Numbered from the stretch's first letter, positions 27,643 through 37,430 are shown. The stretch is DNA of 64,000 nucleotides from an uncultured Croceitalea sp. (GCA_947494805.1 CANLWK010000003.1:620001-684000), one strand, 5' to 3'. Numbers and translations: made by a program. The notes: a model not told the origin generated them from the sequence alone.

Positions 27643-29727
27643 TTACATACTTACAACAATAAACTCTGAACGCCTGTTTTCCTGATGTTTTTGTCTGGTA
27701 CACTTTCCACCATTGCCACAATCGTTTTTGAGGTATTGTTCACCATAACCGATTGCACTATAAATTCGTGACTTGTCAATACCTTGTGATAACAGATAAT
27801 CTCTTGTCGCTTTGGCCCTGCGGTCAGAAAGTTGTTCGTTATATGCTTTTGGACCAATGGCATCGGTATGCGACTCAATTTTGATGACCATGTCAGGATA
27901 CTTTTCCCAAACTTCAAGCAACTTATCGAGCTCTTTTTTGGCATCACCACGAATTTCATCTCTGTCAAAATCAAAATAGATGATGTCGGTTTCAAGCTTT
28001 TTCAGGCCGTCTTCGAGCACAATCATATCGTCCAATCTTTTTAGCGAAACGGTTACGTCAACGCTTTCTTCATTAGCAATTGTAATGGCCTGGGTGTCTT
28101 CAAAGAAATCATCATTCTTTGTGGCAACGCTATAAGTACTATTGGTTTTAAGCTCATTGAACACAAAACTGCCATCATCGCTGGTTTGTGTTTCTTCGAT
28201 TACTTCTCCATTTTCATCAAGTAGTTGAACAATAGCACTTGACAGCACATCACCGGTAATGAGTTCCGTTACATTACCTACGATACTACTAGTTTTTTCA
28301 GCAATTTCTTCGGCAATCTCAAGAGCTTCAAAGGCATAAATATCATCATCACCCTTCCCTCCTTTTCTGTTAGAGGCAAAGTATCCGGTTTGACCATCGG
28401 TATTGGTGATGTACGAAAAGTCATCGCGATTGCTATTGATGGGCCCACCAACGTTTACAGCTATTTCAAACTTCTCGTCAAAATATCCAGACTTATAAAT
28501 ATCCAATCCTCCAAGCCCCATGGCTCTGTCCGAAGAAAAGAATACGGTGTTTTCCGTTACGAAAGGAAACATCTCCCTACGTGTACTATTCACCCTTCGA
28601 CCCAAGTTTTTGGGTTCTGAGAATTTTCCGTTTTCTAAAATGTCAACCACATATATATCAGTGCCACCGAAACCTCCTGGCATATCTGATACAAAATACA
28701 GTTTTTTGCCATCAGGGCTTGTTGCGGGGTGACCGGTAGAGTATTCATCACTGTTAAAAGATAGTTCTACAGGCTCCGTCCACTCTTCGCCCACCAATTC
28801 AGAACGGAACAGTTTTAAATGACTGACACCGTTTTTGCCACGTTTCAGTTTTTTACCGTAGTTGTTACGTGTAAAATACATGACCTTTTTATCAGGGGAA
28901 AAAGAAACGGCTGCCTCGTGATATTTTGAGTTCACCTTTTTTGAGAACTTTTTCACGTTTTTTAATTGTTCTTTTTTCTCACCAACTTGGCCAACATACA
29001 AATCTAAAAATGGCTGGTCGTTCCATTTGTACCGTCTGGTATTTAAGAATGCAGAGTCTTTTGCCGAGGCGAACACCAATTCTCCTTTATCGCGATACAT
29101 AGGCGAGAAATCAGAGTATTCAGAGTTTGAGTTAAGGTTTTTAAGTTCAATGCTCTTCGCCATCAGCTCAGCCCTTTCTTTAGCGCTCTTTTCAATCGCC
29201 GATTGGGCATTACCGGTCAGATTCTTTTTGGTGAAGGCCTCAATAATTCTTTTGGCCTTTTTGTAGCGCCCTATACCTTTTAACGAATGCGAGTATCTGA
29301 AGTAGTCAGATTCTGATAGGTCGTCATTATAAAGTTCGTAAAGCTTGCTATACCAAAAATGTGCTTTTTCCATATCTGAATTAAAGAAATGGGAATCTCC
29401 AGCTTTTTGAAGCAATGCCCTATCAAAGTTTTTTCCACTTTTCTTCAGGGCCAAATCATATAGTTCGGCTGCCTCAGCATACCACATCTTATCAAAGTAA
29501 GAATCAGCTTTTCGTATAAGCCGTTCGGACAACGAGTGCTTATCATCTCCAGAGAGACGTTTTTTAGAAAGCTTTTTAAACTTTTCGACTTCTGCTTCTT
29601 TACTTATGGTCTGCGGCCCACTATTTTCTTCGGGAGTTATCTTATCGTCAAAATCGATTGAAGTAATCGTCTGTGAAGACAAGCTCATGGATAGGACAAG
29701 AGCAGAAAATAAAACTAGTTTTTTCAT
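27643..29727 (-). CDS. OmpA family protein with TPR, PD40 beta-propeller and carboxypeptidase-regulatory domains (PorE-like)
   Basis: 694 residues. Signal peptide (MKKLVLFSALVLSMSLSSQ), then a TPR-like helical region (about 65-165: ADSYFDKMWYAEAAELYDLALK). PD40/WD40-like repeats follow (about 195-470: FSPDKKVMYFTRNNYG, SPDGKKLYFVSDMPGGFGGTDIYV, FFSSDRAMGLGGLDIYKS, YFASNRKGGKGDDDIYAF). A carboxypeptidase-regulatory beta-sandwich (about 480-565) precedes the OmpA C-terminal domain (about 580-694: IYFDFDRDEIRG, IESHTDAIG, LSDRRAKATRDYL). The domain order is that of T9SS component PorE of Porphyromonas, which links the secreton to peptidoglycan. Flavobacteria carry several paralogues, so this one may serve another envelope task. 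Confidence 0.9.
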   Translation of the reverse strand: MKKLVLFSALVLSMSLSSQTITSIDFDDKITPEENSGPQTISKEAEVEKFKKLSKKRLSGDDKHSLSERLIRKADSYFDKMWYAEAAELYDLALKKSGKNFDRALLQKAGDSHFFNSDMEKAHFWYSKLYELYNDDLSESDYFRYSHSLKGIGRYKKAKRIIEAFTKKNLTGNAQSAIEKSAKERAELMAKSIELKNLNSNSEYSDFSPMYRDKGELVFASAKDSAFLNTRRYKWNDQPFLDLYVGQVGEKKEQLKNVKKFSKKVNSKYHEAAVSFSPDKKVMYFTRNNYGKKLKRGKNGVSHLKLFRSELVGEEWTEPVELSFNSDEYSTGHPATSPDGKKLYFVSDMPGGFGGTDIYVVDILENGKFSEPKNLGRRVNSTRREMFPFVTENTVFFSSDRAMGLGGLDIYKSGYFDEKFEIAVNVGGPINSNRDDFSYITNTDGQTGYFASNRKGGKGDDDIYAFEALEIAEEIAEKTSSIVGNVTELITGDVLSSAIVQLLDENGEVIEETQTSDDGSFVFNELKTNSTYSVATKNDDFFEDTQAITIANEESVDVTVSLKRLDDMIVLEDGLKKLETDIIYFDFDRDEIRGDAKKELDKLLEVWEKYPDMVIKIESHTDAIGPKAYNEQLSDRRAKATRDYLLSQGIDKSRIYSAIGYGEQYLKNDCGNGGKCTRQKHQENRRSEFIVVSM

Positions 29728-29958
29728 GACCGTTTTTGGTAATATTGGCGCAAAGTGGTCTGGTCAATGGCCCATATTATTTTTGGTTATCAAGTCAGGT
29801 TGTGTTTAGTAATGATAACGAAATTACACCAACAAAGCTGAAGAGTTGATTTTTTGTTGTGAATACAGAATAATACGACGTGAATGGTTGATGTAAGTAG
29901 TTTAGCCTTGTTTTCAGGCAGTTATGAAGTTGTAAAAGATATGAAATTATAAAAAAAA

Positions 29959-30153
29959 CTAAGCGTCGGTCTTACCGCCGTCATCAAGTTTTTCATCTTC
30001 TTTTGAAGCGTCTTTGAACTCTTTGATACCACTACCAAGACCGCGCATCAACTCAGGGATTTTTTTGCCACCAAAAAGCAACAGAACAATTACCACAACA
30101 AGAACGATTTGCCATGGACCTATCATACCTAGAACAATATTTAATGAAGTCAT
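29959..30153 (-). CDS. tatA: Twin-arginine translocase subunit TatA/TatE
   Basis: 64 residues. An N-terminal membrane helix ([38 protein letters not shown]) has the hallmark FGGKKIPEL hinge and amphipathic helix, followed by an acidic/Lys tail. TatA multimerises to form the passage for folded twin-arginine substrates across the inner membrane. No tatB or tatC lies nearby, which is usual in Bacteroidota. Divergent from the M23 peptidase gene. Confidence 0.95.
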   Translation of the reverse strand: MTSLNIVLGMIGPWQIVLVVVIVLLLFGGKKIPELMRGLGSGIKEFKDASKEDEKLDDGGKTDA

Positions 30154-30332
30154 ATCTTGCGCAACATATTAGAATTAGTAAAAGTACAAAAAAAGACCTA
30201 TATCTGCGGTCTTTATACTTAAACGGCGGGCAAAAAAAATAATTGCGTGGGCCCCGACCAAAGTGTTATTAAAAAAATCACAAAGTGATTTGACAGTTCG
30301 AGGTTTTAAAATCTAAGATTATATTTGTCATT

Positions 30333-31202
30333 ATGGCCAAAAAGTCAAAAAAACGCAAGGAAATAAAGAAGAAACTGCTTCATAAGTATCGTTTGGTCAT
30401 TTTGAACGAAAGCACTTATGAAGAAAAGATTTCATTTAAGTTGAGCAGACTTAATGTTTTTGTTTCGGGCACTTTGTTTACCATTGTGCTTATAGGGCTT
30501 ACAACATTGTTGATTGCTTTTACCCCTTTGCGAGAGTACATACCGGGCTACTCTTCTACAAAATTGAAAAGACAGGCAACGGAACTGACATATAAGACAG
30601 ATTCTTTGGTCACAGTTCTAAATTATACCAATAAGTATTTAGAAAATGTCCGCAAGGTACTTAGAGGTGATATTGAAAACAATGAAATCAACCGGGATTC
30701 CTTGTTTGAACGCTATAAATTGGACCCTTCGAACATCAATCTTGCACCTATTAAGGCCGATCTGCAGTTACGAGAGCAAGTTGAACTCGAAGACAAATAC
30801 AACTTATTTGAGCGAAACACACAGAATTTGAGCAAAATGTTGTTCACACCTTTATCTGGTACGCTGTCGCAGGTATACGATTTAAACAAAAAACACTATG
30901 CGGTCGATATTGTGGCACCACAAGCAACACCGGTAAAATCAATTGCCGATGGCACGGTTATCTTTTCAGAATGGACGGCCAGCACGGGGTATGTAATTAT
31001 TCTTGAACATAAGGACAACCTTCTTTCAGTCTATAAACACAATGGGTCCCTCAGTAGGTCACAAGGTGATGTTGTTGTAGCTGGTGAGGTTATTGCTTCC
31101 GTTGGAAACACAGGAGAGCTGACAACTGGCCCACACCTGCACTTTGAACTTTGGATTGATGGCAAGCCAGTAAATCCGCAAGACTTTATGGATTTTAATT
31201 AA
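30333..31202 (+). CDS. M23 family metallopeptidase (membrane-anchored)
   Basis: 289 residues. A basic cytoplasmic tail and one membrane helix (about 45-66: VFVSGTLFTIVLIGLTTLLIAF) precede a short coiled coil and a C-terminal LytM/M23 domain. The zinc-site motifs HYAVDIVAP (H-x3-D) and HLHFELW are intact, so it is probably an active peptidoglycan endopeptidase. A -7-like box TATATTTG (30320-30327) lies just 5 bases before the ATG, which would give a nearly leaderless transcript. The GH3-family gene starts 4 bases after the stop, so the two form an operon. Confidence 0.93.
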   Translation: MAKKSKKRKEIKKKLLHKYRLVILNESTYEEKISFKLSRLNVFVSGTLFTIVLIGLTTLLIAFTPLREYIPGYSSTKLKRQATELTYKTDSLVTVLNYTNKYLENVRKVLRGDIENNEINRDSLFERYKLDPSNINLAPIKADLQLREQVELEDKYNLFERNTQNLSKMLFTPLSGTLSQVYDLNKKHYAVDIVAPQATPVKSIADGTVIFSEWTASTGYVIILEHKDNLLSVYKHNGSLSRSQGDVVVAGEVIASVGNTGELTTGPHLHFELWIDGKPVNPQDFMDFN

Positions 31203-31206
31203 GAAT

Positions 31207-32700
31207 ATGTCTTTAAAAGCTTTCGCGGCCAAAATATTTGCCAAACGGATCCACAAGAAAAATCAAAAATGGATTCAAAACCCTGTTGAGGCGCAAGAAA
31301 CTGTTTTCAAAACACTGGTCCAAAAAGCCACCCTAACCAAATTCGGAAAAGACCACAACTTTGCTGAAATCAATTCGCATGATGACTTTGTAGATCAAGT
31401 CCCAATTCGTGACTACGAAGCTTTAAAACATTATGTAGAAGATATCATTAATGGTGAAGATGACGTACTATGGCCAGAAAAACCGATTTATTTTGCCAAA
31501 ACTTCTGGCACTACCTCTGGAGCAAAGTACATTCCGATTACCTCTGAATCGATTAAAAATCAGGTGGAGGCTTCCCGAAATGCCATTTTGAACTATATCC
31601 ATGAAACTGGAAATGCCGGTTTTGTTGATGGCAAGATGATATTTCTACAGGGCAGCCCTGTATTAGAAGATAAGGGCGGAATCAAACTCGGTCGACTTTC
31701 AGGAATCTCTGCACATTATGTACCCAATTATTTGCAAAAAAACCGCCTGCCAAGTTGGGAAACGAATTGTATTGAAGATTGGGAAACCAAGGTCAATAAA
31801 ATTGTAGAAGAGACCGAAAATGAAAATATGACCGTTATAGCGGGAATACCTTCTTGGGTTCAGATGTATTTTGAAAAACTACAGGCAAAAAATGGCGAAA
31901 AAGTTGGTGATCTTTTTAAAAACTTTGAGTTATTCATTTACGGAGGGGTGAATTACGAACCCTACAGGGCAAAATTTGAAAATTTGATAGGTAGGCGTGT
32001 CGCGAGCATCGAGCTCTTTCCAGCAAGTGAAGGGTTCTTTGCCTATCAAGATTCGCAAACTGAAAAAGGAATGCTGCTGCTGTTGAATGCCGGCATCTTC
32101 TATGAGTTTGTCAAAGCAGACGAGTTTTTTGAAGAGAACGCTAAACGTATCACGATCAAAGATGTTGAGCTTTATGTCAACTATGTGATGATTATAAGCA
32201 CCGACGCTGGGCTGTGGGCCTACAATCTCGGAGATACCGTTCAGTTTATTTCTCTAAATCCCTACAAAGTAATTGTTTCAGGCCGCATCAAACATTTCAT
32301 CTCGGCTTTTGGTGAACATGTGATAGCCAAAGAAGTTGAAGAAGCCATGCGTACTGCTATTGAAGCTACGGATGCCCGTGTTAATGAATTTACCGTGGCA
32401 CCACAGACGGCACCAAAAGAAGGCTTGGCTTACCACGAATGGTTCATTGAATTTGAAAAGCACCCTGCAGATGAGCAAAAGTTTATACGGGTTTTGGACC
32501 AAACCCTACAAGATCAGAACAGTTACTATTTTGACTTGATCGAGGGTAATATTCTCCAAACCTTAAAAGTATCGAGCATAAAGCAAAATGGTTTTCAAGA
32601 CTATATGAAATCCATTGGCAAACTGGGAGGCCAGAATAAAGTGCAGCGGCTATCAAACGACAGAAAGCTGGCAGAGGGCTTATCGCAATTTCTGACATAG
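31207..32700 (+). CDS. GH3 auxin-responsive promoter family protein (adenylate-forming superfamily)
   Basis: 497 residues. The motif YFAKTSGTTSGAKYIPIT (near residue 98) is the ATP/AMP-binding signature of GH3 enzymes, and YGGVNYEPYRAKFENLIG and ELFPASEGFFAYQD are further family blocks. Plant GH3 proteins conjugate amino acids to acyl acids after adenylation. Bacterial GH3 homologues are common in Bacteroidota and their substrates are unknown. It is 4 bases downstream of the M23 gene and 59 upstream of the DUF6909 gene. Confidence 0.92.
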   Translation: MSLKAFAAKIFAKRIHKKNQKWIQNPVEAQETVFKTLVQKATLTKFGKDHNFAEINSHDDFVDQVPIRDYEALKHYVEDIINGEDDVLWPEKPIYFAKTSGTTSGAKYIPITSESIKNQVEASRNAILNYIHETGNAGFVDGKMIFLQGSPVLEDKGGIKLGRLSGISAHYVPNYLQKNRLPSWETNCIEDWETKVNKIVEETENENMTVIAGIPSWVQMYFEKLQAKNGEKVGDLFKNFELFIYGGVNYEPYRAKFENLIGRRVASIELFPASEGFFAYQDSQTEKGMLLLLNAGIFYEFVKADEFFEENAKRITIKDVELYVNYVMIISTDAGLWAYNLGDTVQFISLNPYKVIVSGRIKHFISAFGEHVIAKEVEEAMRTAIEATDARVNEFTVAPQTAPKEGLAYHEWFIEFEKHPADEQKFIRVLDQTLQDQNSYYFDLIEGNILQTLKVSSIKQNGFQDYMKSIGKLGGQNKVQRLSNDRKLAEGLSQFLT

Positions 32701-32759
32701 AACAGCATTTACAGATTAAAGTTTGGGTAATTGGTGTATTTTTGCCATGAAAAGCACTT

Positions 32760-34445
32760 ATGTCCATTCCAATTAAAGAAACTACACGAGCCCAAGAATC
32801 GACAAATGCCATTGAACGGCTTTATGTGACCATGAGGCACTTATTGAACCGTGGGTTTTACAAACCTTCAGGGGTTTCGGGCAATGCCTTGAAGAATGCG
32901 CTGTTATTGCTCCGCCCTGAAATTTATGGAACCGTAGCTGAAGAAAAAAGCGAATTGAACGGACTGATTTATGTGTTGGAGCGCTTACCCGAGGGCATTG
33001 AAGAATGTCGCTTTATCAACCTTACCTCTGATGAAGGCTTTTCCAAATCACATTTAAAACCCATTATTCCGCCAAAGAGAAGGCGAAACTGCTATCGCAT
33101 AGATGACGAGCAGATGAATATTGAGATAACACGGGGCAGATCTGATATTTATGATATTTTGACACATTTGACCTTTTTGTACATTGAGTCAGGGAAAATC
33201 TGTGAACGTGTCTATTTTGAAGAAACCCAAAACACCGTTAGAGATTGGGACAAACTGTCACAGTATATTCAAAACGAAGAGCCTACGGATGCGGAGCGTG
33301 AGGTAGCGCTGATACATACTGCCAATATTCTTGGGCGTTCCTTTGAAGAGGTGATTGAAATCCACAAAAAACTGAGTACCAAAAAAAACAACGATAGGTT
33401 TTTACGCATTATTTACTGGTTGGGAAAATTGGCCATTGAAGAGCAGACCACCGGAAATAAAAGAACAATCACTTTTAGTCCACTGTTACGCGAGCGCTTA
33501 GGTCACCATATTCATGGAGATCGCTGGGCAGAAAAAATTAAAACCACTCTGCGTCAACAGGGATTGTTGCATCGCCCTATTCACATTATAAGCGCAAACA
33601 TGCACAGTGTGATGAACTCGTTGTTTGCCAAAATAGCACTTTTTAAAGAGTTTCAAGATGTTCGTGCACTAGATATTTACGAAGCATTAAGCCTGTCTGA
33701 GAACGATGACTTGCGAAAAAAGGTAGGCACATTGGCTCAAAAAAGTGGGATGATTTATATTGAAGATAAATCTGGAGCGAATATCGACGTTCAGATTTTT
33801 GATATGGCCAAAGTTGAAAAGGGCGCTTGTTGTTATGATTTCAAAACAGAACTCCCAGAGGATGAAAAACCCATTATATTTGTCATGGATTATGCGTTTG
33901 GCGAACAGGCGTTTGAAACTATAGATGAGCTTTTAAAGCCTTTTGACAATAATGATGAGAAATCGTTTTTGAATGTAGCTTCCGTTTCCATTATGGGTAA
34001 GGCGGGTATTTTAGAGGGCGGCAAAGGAGATTTGATGATTCCCTCGGCCCATATTTTTGAAGGAACGGCAGACAATTATCCGTTTGAAAACGAATTGACC
34101 GCTGAAGATTTTGAAGGAAACGGACTAAAGGTTTTAGAGGGGACAATGGTCACGGTGCTCGGCACCTCATTGCAGAATAAAGATATTCTGCGATTCTTTT
34201 ATGAATCTACTTGGAATGTCATCGGGCTTGAAATGGAAGGGGTACATTATCAAAAGGCTATTCAGTCGGCATCAAAGATTCGAAAGAGCATTAAAAATGA
34301 TGTTAAGGTAAGGTATGCTTATTACGCCTCCGACAATCCTTTAGAAACCGGAAGCACCCTGGCCTCTGGTGGACTGGGCACCACAGGGGTAAAACCTACG
34401 TATTTGATAACGGACAAAATTTTAGAACAAATATTTAATTCATAA
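32760..34445 (+). CDS. DUF6909 family protein with purine-nucleoside-phosphorylase-like C-terminal region
   Basis: 561 residues, cytoplasmic, no signal or membrane helix. The N-terminal half is helical (IERLYVTMRHLLNRGFYKPSGVSG). The C-terminal part (about 365-561) shows the order VASVSIMGKAGILEGGKGDLMIPSAHIFEG, then VLEGTMVTVLGT, then VIGLEMEGVHYQKA, then YYASDNP. EMEG followed by a late S-D resembles the substrate site of the PNP/MTAN nucleoside phosphorylase superfamily. The family itself is uncharacterised and I assign DUF6909 from memory. The Wzz-like gene begins 1 base after the stop, linking it to the polysaccharide operon. Confidence 0.75.
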   Translation: MSIPIKETTRAQESTNAIERLYVTMRHLLNRGFYKPSGVSGNALKNALLLLRPEIYGTVAEEKSELNGLIYVLERLPEGIEECRFINLTSDEGFSKSHLKPIIPPKRRRNCYRIDDEQMNIEITRGRSDIYDILTHLTFLYIESGKICERVYFEETQNTVRDWDKLSQYIQNEEPTDAEREVALIHTANILGRSFEEVIEIHKKLSTKKNNDRFLRIIYWLGKLAIEEQTTGNKRTITFSPLLRERLGHHIHGDRWAEKIKTTLRQQGLLHRPIHIISANMHSVMNSLFAKIALFKEFQDVRALDIYEALSLSENDDLRKKVGTLAQKSGMIYIEDKSGANIDVQIFDMAKVEKGACCYDFKTELPEDEKPIIFVMDYAFGEQAFETIDELLKPFDNNDEKSFLNVASVSIMGKAGILEGGKGDLMIPSAHIFEGTADNYPFENELTAEDFEGNGLKVLEGTMVTVLGTSLQNKDILRFFYESTWNVIGLEMEGVHYQKAIQSASKIRKSIKNDVKVRYAYYASDNPLETGSTLASGGLGTTGVKPTYLITDKILEQIFNS

Positions 34446-34446
34446 T

Positions 34447-35526
34447 ATGACTAACCAATCAGATAACACACAAAATAGCGATGAGATTGATTTGGGACAG
34501 TTGTTCCAGTTAATTGGCCGAGCTTTTCAAAAGCTGTTCAATTTTATTGGAGGTATTTTCAGAGGTATTTTTCATATACTTATTCTATTTCTTCTATTTA
34601 TACAAAAGAATTTTGTGGTTTTGTCAATAGCTTTGGTTGTTGGCGTGATAGGTGGCTATGTTTTAGATACGATAAAGACCGAAAAGTATGTGTCGCGAAT
34701 GGTGGTGGAACCCAACTTTAATAGTGTGCAACAGCTCTACAATAATATCGATTTCTATAATGATTTGGCCAAAGCAGAAGACTCTATTGCATTGGCACAG
34801 GCGCTGAGTATCTCTGTAGGTGAGGCGGGAACCATTTCAGTTGGTGAAGCAGCGAGTATCAAAGAGATTTTTGTGGACTCTTATTCAGATGAAAACCAAA
34901 AGGTCAAACTTTTCGATGAATTCATTCGAGAATTGGATACTACAACGGTAAAAGCGTTGGATTATGAAAGCTATCTAAAAAACTTCAACTCCATGGACGC
35001 GCGCTTTCATCAGATCTCTGTGATAAGCACCGATAATAAAGTCGCAAAGAAAATACAACCAGCTATTGTTGGCTCAATCTCTACTAATGGATATTTTAAA
35101 CTTCAAAAGCGCATCAATGATGAGAACTTGCAGCTTCAGGATTCTATTATAAAGAACCAGCTTGTTGAAGTTGACTCTCTTCAAAAATTGTATAAGACGG
35201 TATTGGTCAAAGAGGCGGATAAACCCATGCAGGGCACCAACATCAATTTGGCCGAAAATGGGAAATCACAAAATAAAGAGCTAGCCTTGATTAAAGAGCG
35301 AGAGGTGCTTAAGGAGCAGTTAGTAGAACTTAATGAAGAGAAAGCGAATAAATCTGCAATTTTAAATGTAATAAGTGATTTTCCCACTAGGGGGGTTTTA
35401 CTTAACGGATTTTGGGATAGTTATAAATACGTCGGTCCATTAGCTTTTTTGAGTCTTACGCTATTGGTTTTATTTACAATTGAGTTGAACAGGTATTTAA
35501 AAAAAGTTGAACAAAATAAGCTTTAA
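34447..35526 (+). CDS. Wzz-like chain-length determinant protein
   Basis: 359 residues. Two membrane helices bracket a periplasmic coiled coil: helix 1 at about 55-77 (NFVVLSIALVVGVIGGYVLD) and helix 2 at about 325-345 (YVGPLAFLSLTLLVLFTIEL). This is the polysaccharide co-polymerase topology. An extra hydrophobic amphipathic stretch (FNFIGGIFRGIFHILILFLLF) precedes helix 1. It lacks the C-terminal tyrosine kinase of Wzc, so it would set chain length of an O-antigen-like or capsule polymer without autokinase control. First gene of the polysaccharide locus proper. Confidence 0.8.
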   Translation: MTNQSDNTQNSDEIDLGQLFQLIGRAFQKLFNFIGGIFRGIFHILILFLLFIQKNFVVLSIALVVGVIGGYVLDTIKTEKYVSRMVVEPNFNSVQQLYNNIDFYNDLAKAEDSIALAQALSISVGEAGTISVGEAASIKEIFVDSYSDENQKVKLFDEFIRELDTTTVKALDYESYLKNFNSMDARFHQISVISTDNKVAKKIQPAIVGSISTNGYFKLQKRINDENLQLQDSIIKNQLVEVDSLQKLYKTVLVKEADKPMQGTNINLAENGKSQNKELALIKEREVLKEQLVELNEEKANKSAILNVISDFPTRGVLLNGFWDSYKYVGPLAFLSLTLLVLFTIELNRYLKKVEQNKL

Positions 35527-35531
35527 AAATA

Positions 35532-36200
35532 ATGAAGATTTATGCCCTATTGCCAATGAAAGGTAACTCAGAAAGAGTTCCAAATAAGAATTTAAAAAGT
35601 TTTTGTGGCGCCCCATTGTATCAAAAAGTATTGGACACCCTTTTGGCTTCCGATTTCATCGATAGTGTCATTATAAATACAGATAGTGAAAGGATTAAAG
35701 AAGATGTGTTGGCCAATTATAGCGAACGGGTAATTATTCATGATCGCCCTGATGATATTAAAGGTGATTTCGTTTCAATGAACAGGGTAATTGAATATGA
35801 CATCGACAAAAAAGATGCTGATTATTACATTCAAACACATAGTACAAATCCCTTGTTGAAAACAACCACTGTAGATGAGGCAATAAGAAAAATGATAAAG
35901 AGAAAGGAAGAATACGACTCTATTTTCTCGGTAACAAGAATGCAAACAAGGCTTTACGGATGTGATGGAAAGCCTTTGAACCATGACCCAGTCAAATTGC
36001 TAAGAACCCAGGACTTACCGCCTATATATGAAGAGAACTCGAATCTATATATTTTCTCTAAAGAATCATTTAAAAACTCTGGTGGCAAGCGCATAGGAAC
36101 AAAACCTCTTATGTTTGAAATTGACAAGATTGAGGCTATTGATATAGATGAATTACATGATTTCATCATTGCAGAATCACTTTACAAAGCATTGCAATGA
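35532..36200 (+). CDS. CMP-sugar cytidylyltransferase (acylneuraminate/Kdo cytidylyltransferase family)
   Basis: 222 residues. The N-terminal nucleotide-binding motif LLPMKGNSERVPNKNLKSFCG is the family signature. IINTDSERI, IQTHSTNPLL (the usual QPTSP region) and IDIDELHDFIIAE (metal-binding end) complete the fold. These enzymes transfer CMP from CTP to a 2-keto-3-deoxy sugar acid. The stop overlaps the following YhcH-like gene (ATGA overlap). No NeuB, NeuC or KdsA homologue is present nearby. The exact sugar is unknown. Confidence 0.9.
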   Translation: MKIYALLPMKGNSERVPNKNLKSFCGAPLYQKVLDTLLASDFIDSVIINTDSERIKEDVLANYSERVIIHDRPDDIKGDFVSMNRVIEYDIDKKDADYYIQTHSTNPLLKTTTVDEAIRKMIKRKEEYDSIFSVTRMQTRLYGCDGKPLNHDPVKLLRTQDLPPIYEENSNLYIFSKESFKNSGGKRIGTKPLMFEIDKIEAIDIDELHDFIIAESLYKALQ

Positions 36201-36670
36201 TTTTTGACAATATCAGTAATTGGCGTAATTATTTTGATTGTTTCAATGGCTTTGACAAAATCTTTGAAAAACTGGAAACTATTACCATGGAGACGGCTAA
36301 CGGTCATTATAAAATTAATGATATGTGCTACTATAAAGTGATGAGCTATAAAACAATGTTGAACCCTTCGGTTATTGAATCTCACAAAAAAGAAGTTGAT
36401 CTTCAAATACTGTTTTCTGGGAAAGAACGTATCAAAATTTTCTCTAGGAGCAAAGTAGAACCAATGGGCATATACGATGAGAAAACGGATTGTCAGTTTT
36501 ATAAAGCCACTGAATCCCCGGATTTAGAACTAGTGTTAGCTCCTGGAAAAATGGCGTTGTTTTTCCCTCAGGATATTCACGGTTGCCAACATATTGTAAA
36601 TGAAAATAGTAAGGACTTAAAAAAGGTTGTATTTAAAATAAATGAAAAACTTTTCACACTCAAAAAGTAG
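36197..36670 (+). CDS. YhcH/YjgK/YiaL family protein (NanQ-like sugar anomerase)
   Basis: 157 residues. Conserved family features are SHKKEVDLQILFSGKERI (standard pattern H-x3-D-x-Q-x3-G-E) and FFPQDIHGCQHIV, with histidines that bind a metal in the cupin-like fold. E. coli NanQ/YhcH accelerates anomerisation of N-acetylneuraminate. Position between a CMP-sugar cytidylyltransferase and a pyruvate aldolase fits a role in presenting the correct anomer of a ulosonic acid for activation. Overlaps both neighbours (4 bases upstream, 29 downstream). Confidence 0.87.
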   Translation: MIFDNISNWRNYFDCFNGFDKIFEKLETITMETANGHYKINDMCYYKVMSYKTMLNPSVIESHKKEVDLQILFSGKERIKIFSRSKVEPMGIYDEKTDCQFYKATESPDLELVLAPGKMALFFPQDIHGCQHIVNENSKDLKKVVFKINEKLFTLKK

Positions 36671-37427
36671 ATTAAAAGAGAAGCTTAAGAACAAGGACTT
36701 ATCGTTTGGCTCTTGGCTTACAATTCCTCATCAATCCATAGTTGAAATCATGTCATCAGCCGGTTTTGAATGGTTAACAATTGATTTGGAGCATTCTGCC
36801 ATCGATATTGCCACTCTACAAAATTTGGTGGGTCATGTACAAGCAAATGGTATGGAGGCACTGGTTCGGGTAAGCAAAAATGAAGAGGTTATCATAAAAA
36901 GAGTTATGGATGCTGGAGCAAATGGAGTAATTGTTCCAATGATAAAGAACGCTAACGAAGCCAGACAAGCGGTCTCGTGGGTGAAATACCCTCCTCATGG
37001 AACTAGAGGAGTTGGACTCTCAAGAGCCCAACACTATGGAACTGCTTTTGAAGAGTATAAGAAATGGGTTCAGGAGGAATCAGTCGTAATAGCTCAAATT
37101 GAGCATATTGAAGGGGTAGAAAACTTATCTGAGATTTTGGATGTAGAAGGTATTGATGGCATAATAGTCGGGCCCTATGATCTTTCGGCATCTATGGGAA
37201 AACCAGGCATGTTTTATGATGAAGATGTCAAAGATGTGTTACGTGAAATAGATAAAACTACGTTGGAAAAATCCAAGAATTTGGGATTCCATGTTATTGA
37301 ATCTGACTATAAAAAAGTTTTACAGAAACTGGAGATGCATTATAATTTTTTGGCTTTCAGTCTTGACTTCTTCTTCTTGGGAGACAAAGCCAGAGAACAA
37401 ATGAAACTATTAAAATCTAACTTGTAG
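36642..37427 (+). CDS. HpcH/HpaI family class II pyruvate aldolase
   Basis: 261 residues. Family blocks: FGSWLTIPHQSIVEIMSSAGFEWLTIDLEHS (with the catalytic-base His of HpaI), LVRVSKNE (substrate Arg), and the metal ligands Glu in AQIEHIEGVENL and Asp in GIIVGPYDLSASMG. These enzymes reversibly join pyruvate (or a 2-oxo acid) to an aldehyde to make 4-hydroxy-2-oxo acids. In a biosynthetic locus next to a CMP-sugar synthetase I infer that it makes a 3-deoxy-2-ulosonic acid by aldol condensation. The last step of the shared fold and the metal site look intact. Confidence 0.9.
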   Translation: MKNFSHSKSRLKEKLKNKDLSFGSWLTIPHQSIVEIMSSAGFEWLTIDLEHSAIDIATLQNLVGHVQANGMEALVRVSKNEEVIIKRVMDAGANGVIVPMIKNANEARQAVSWVKYPPHGTRGVGLSRAQHYGTAFEEYKKWVQEESVVIAQIEHIEGVENLSEILDVEGIDGIIVGPYDLSASMGKPGMFYDEDVKDVLREIDKTTLEKSKNLGFHVIESDYKKVLQKLEMHYNFLAFSLDFFFLGDKAREQMKLLKSNL

Positions 37428-37430
37428 AAA

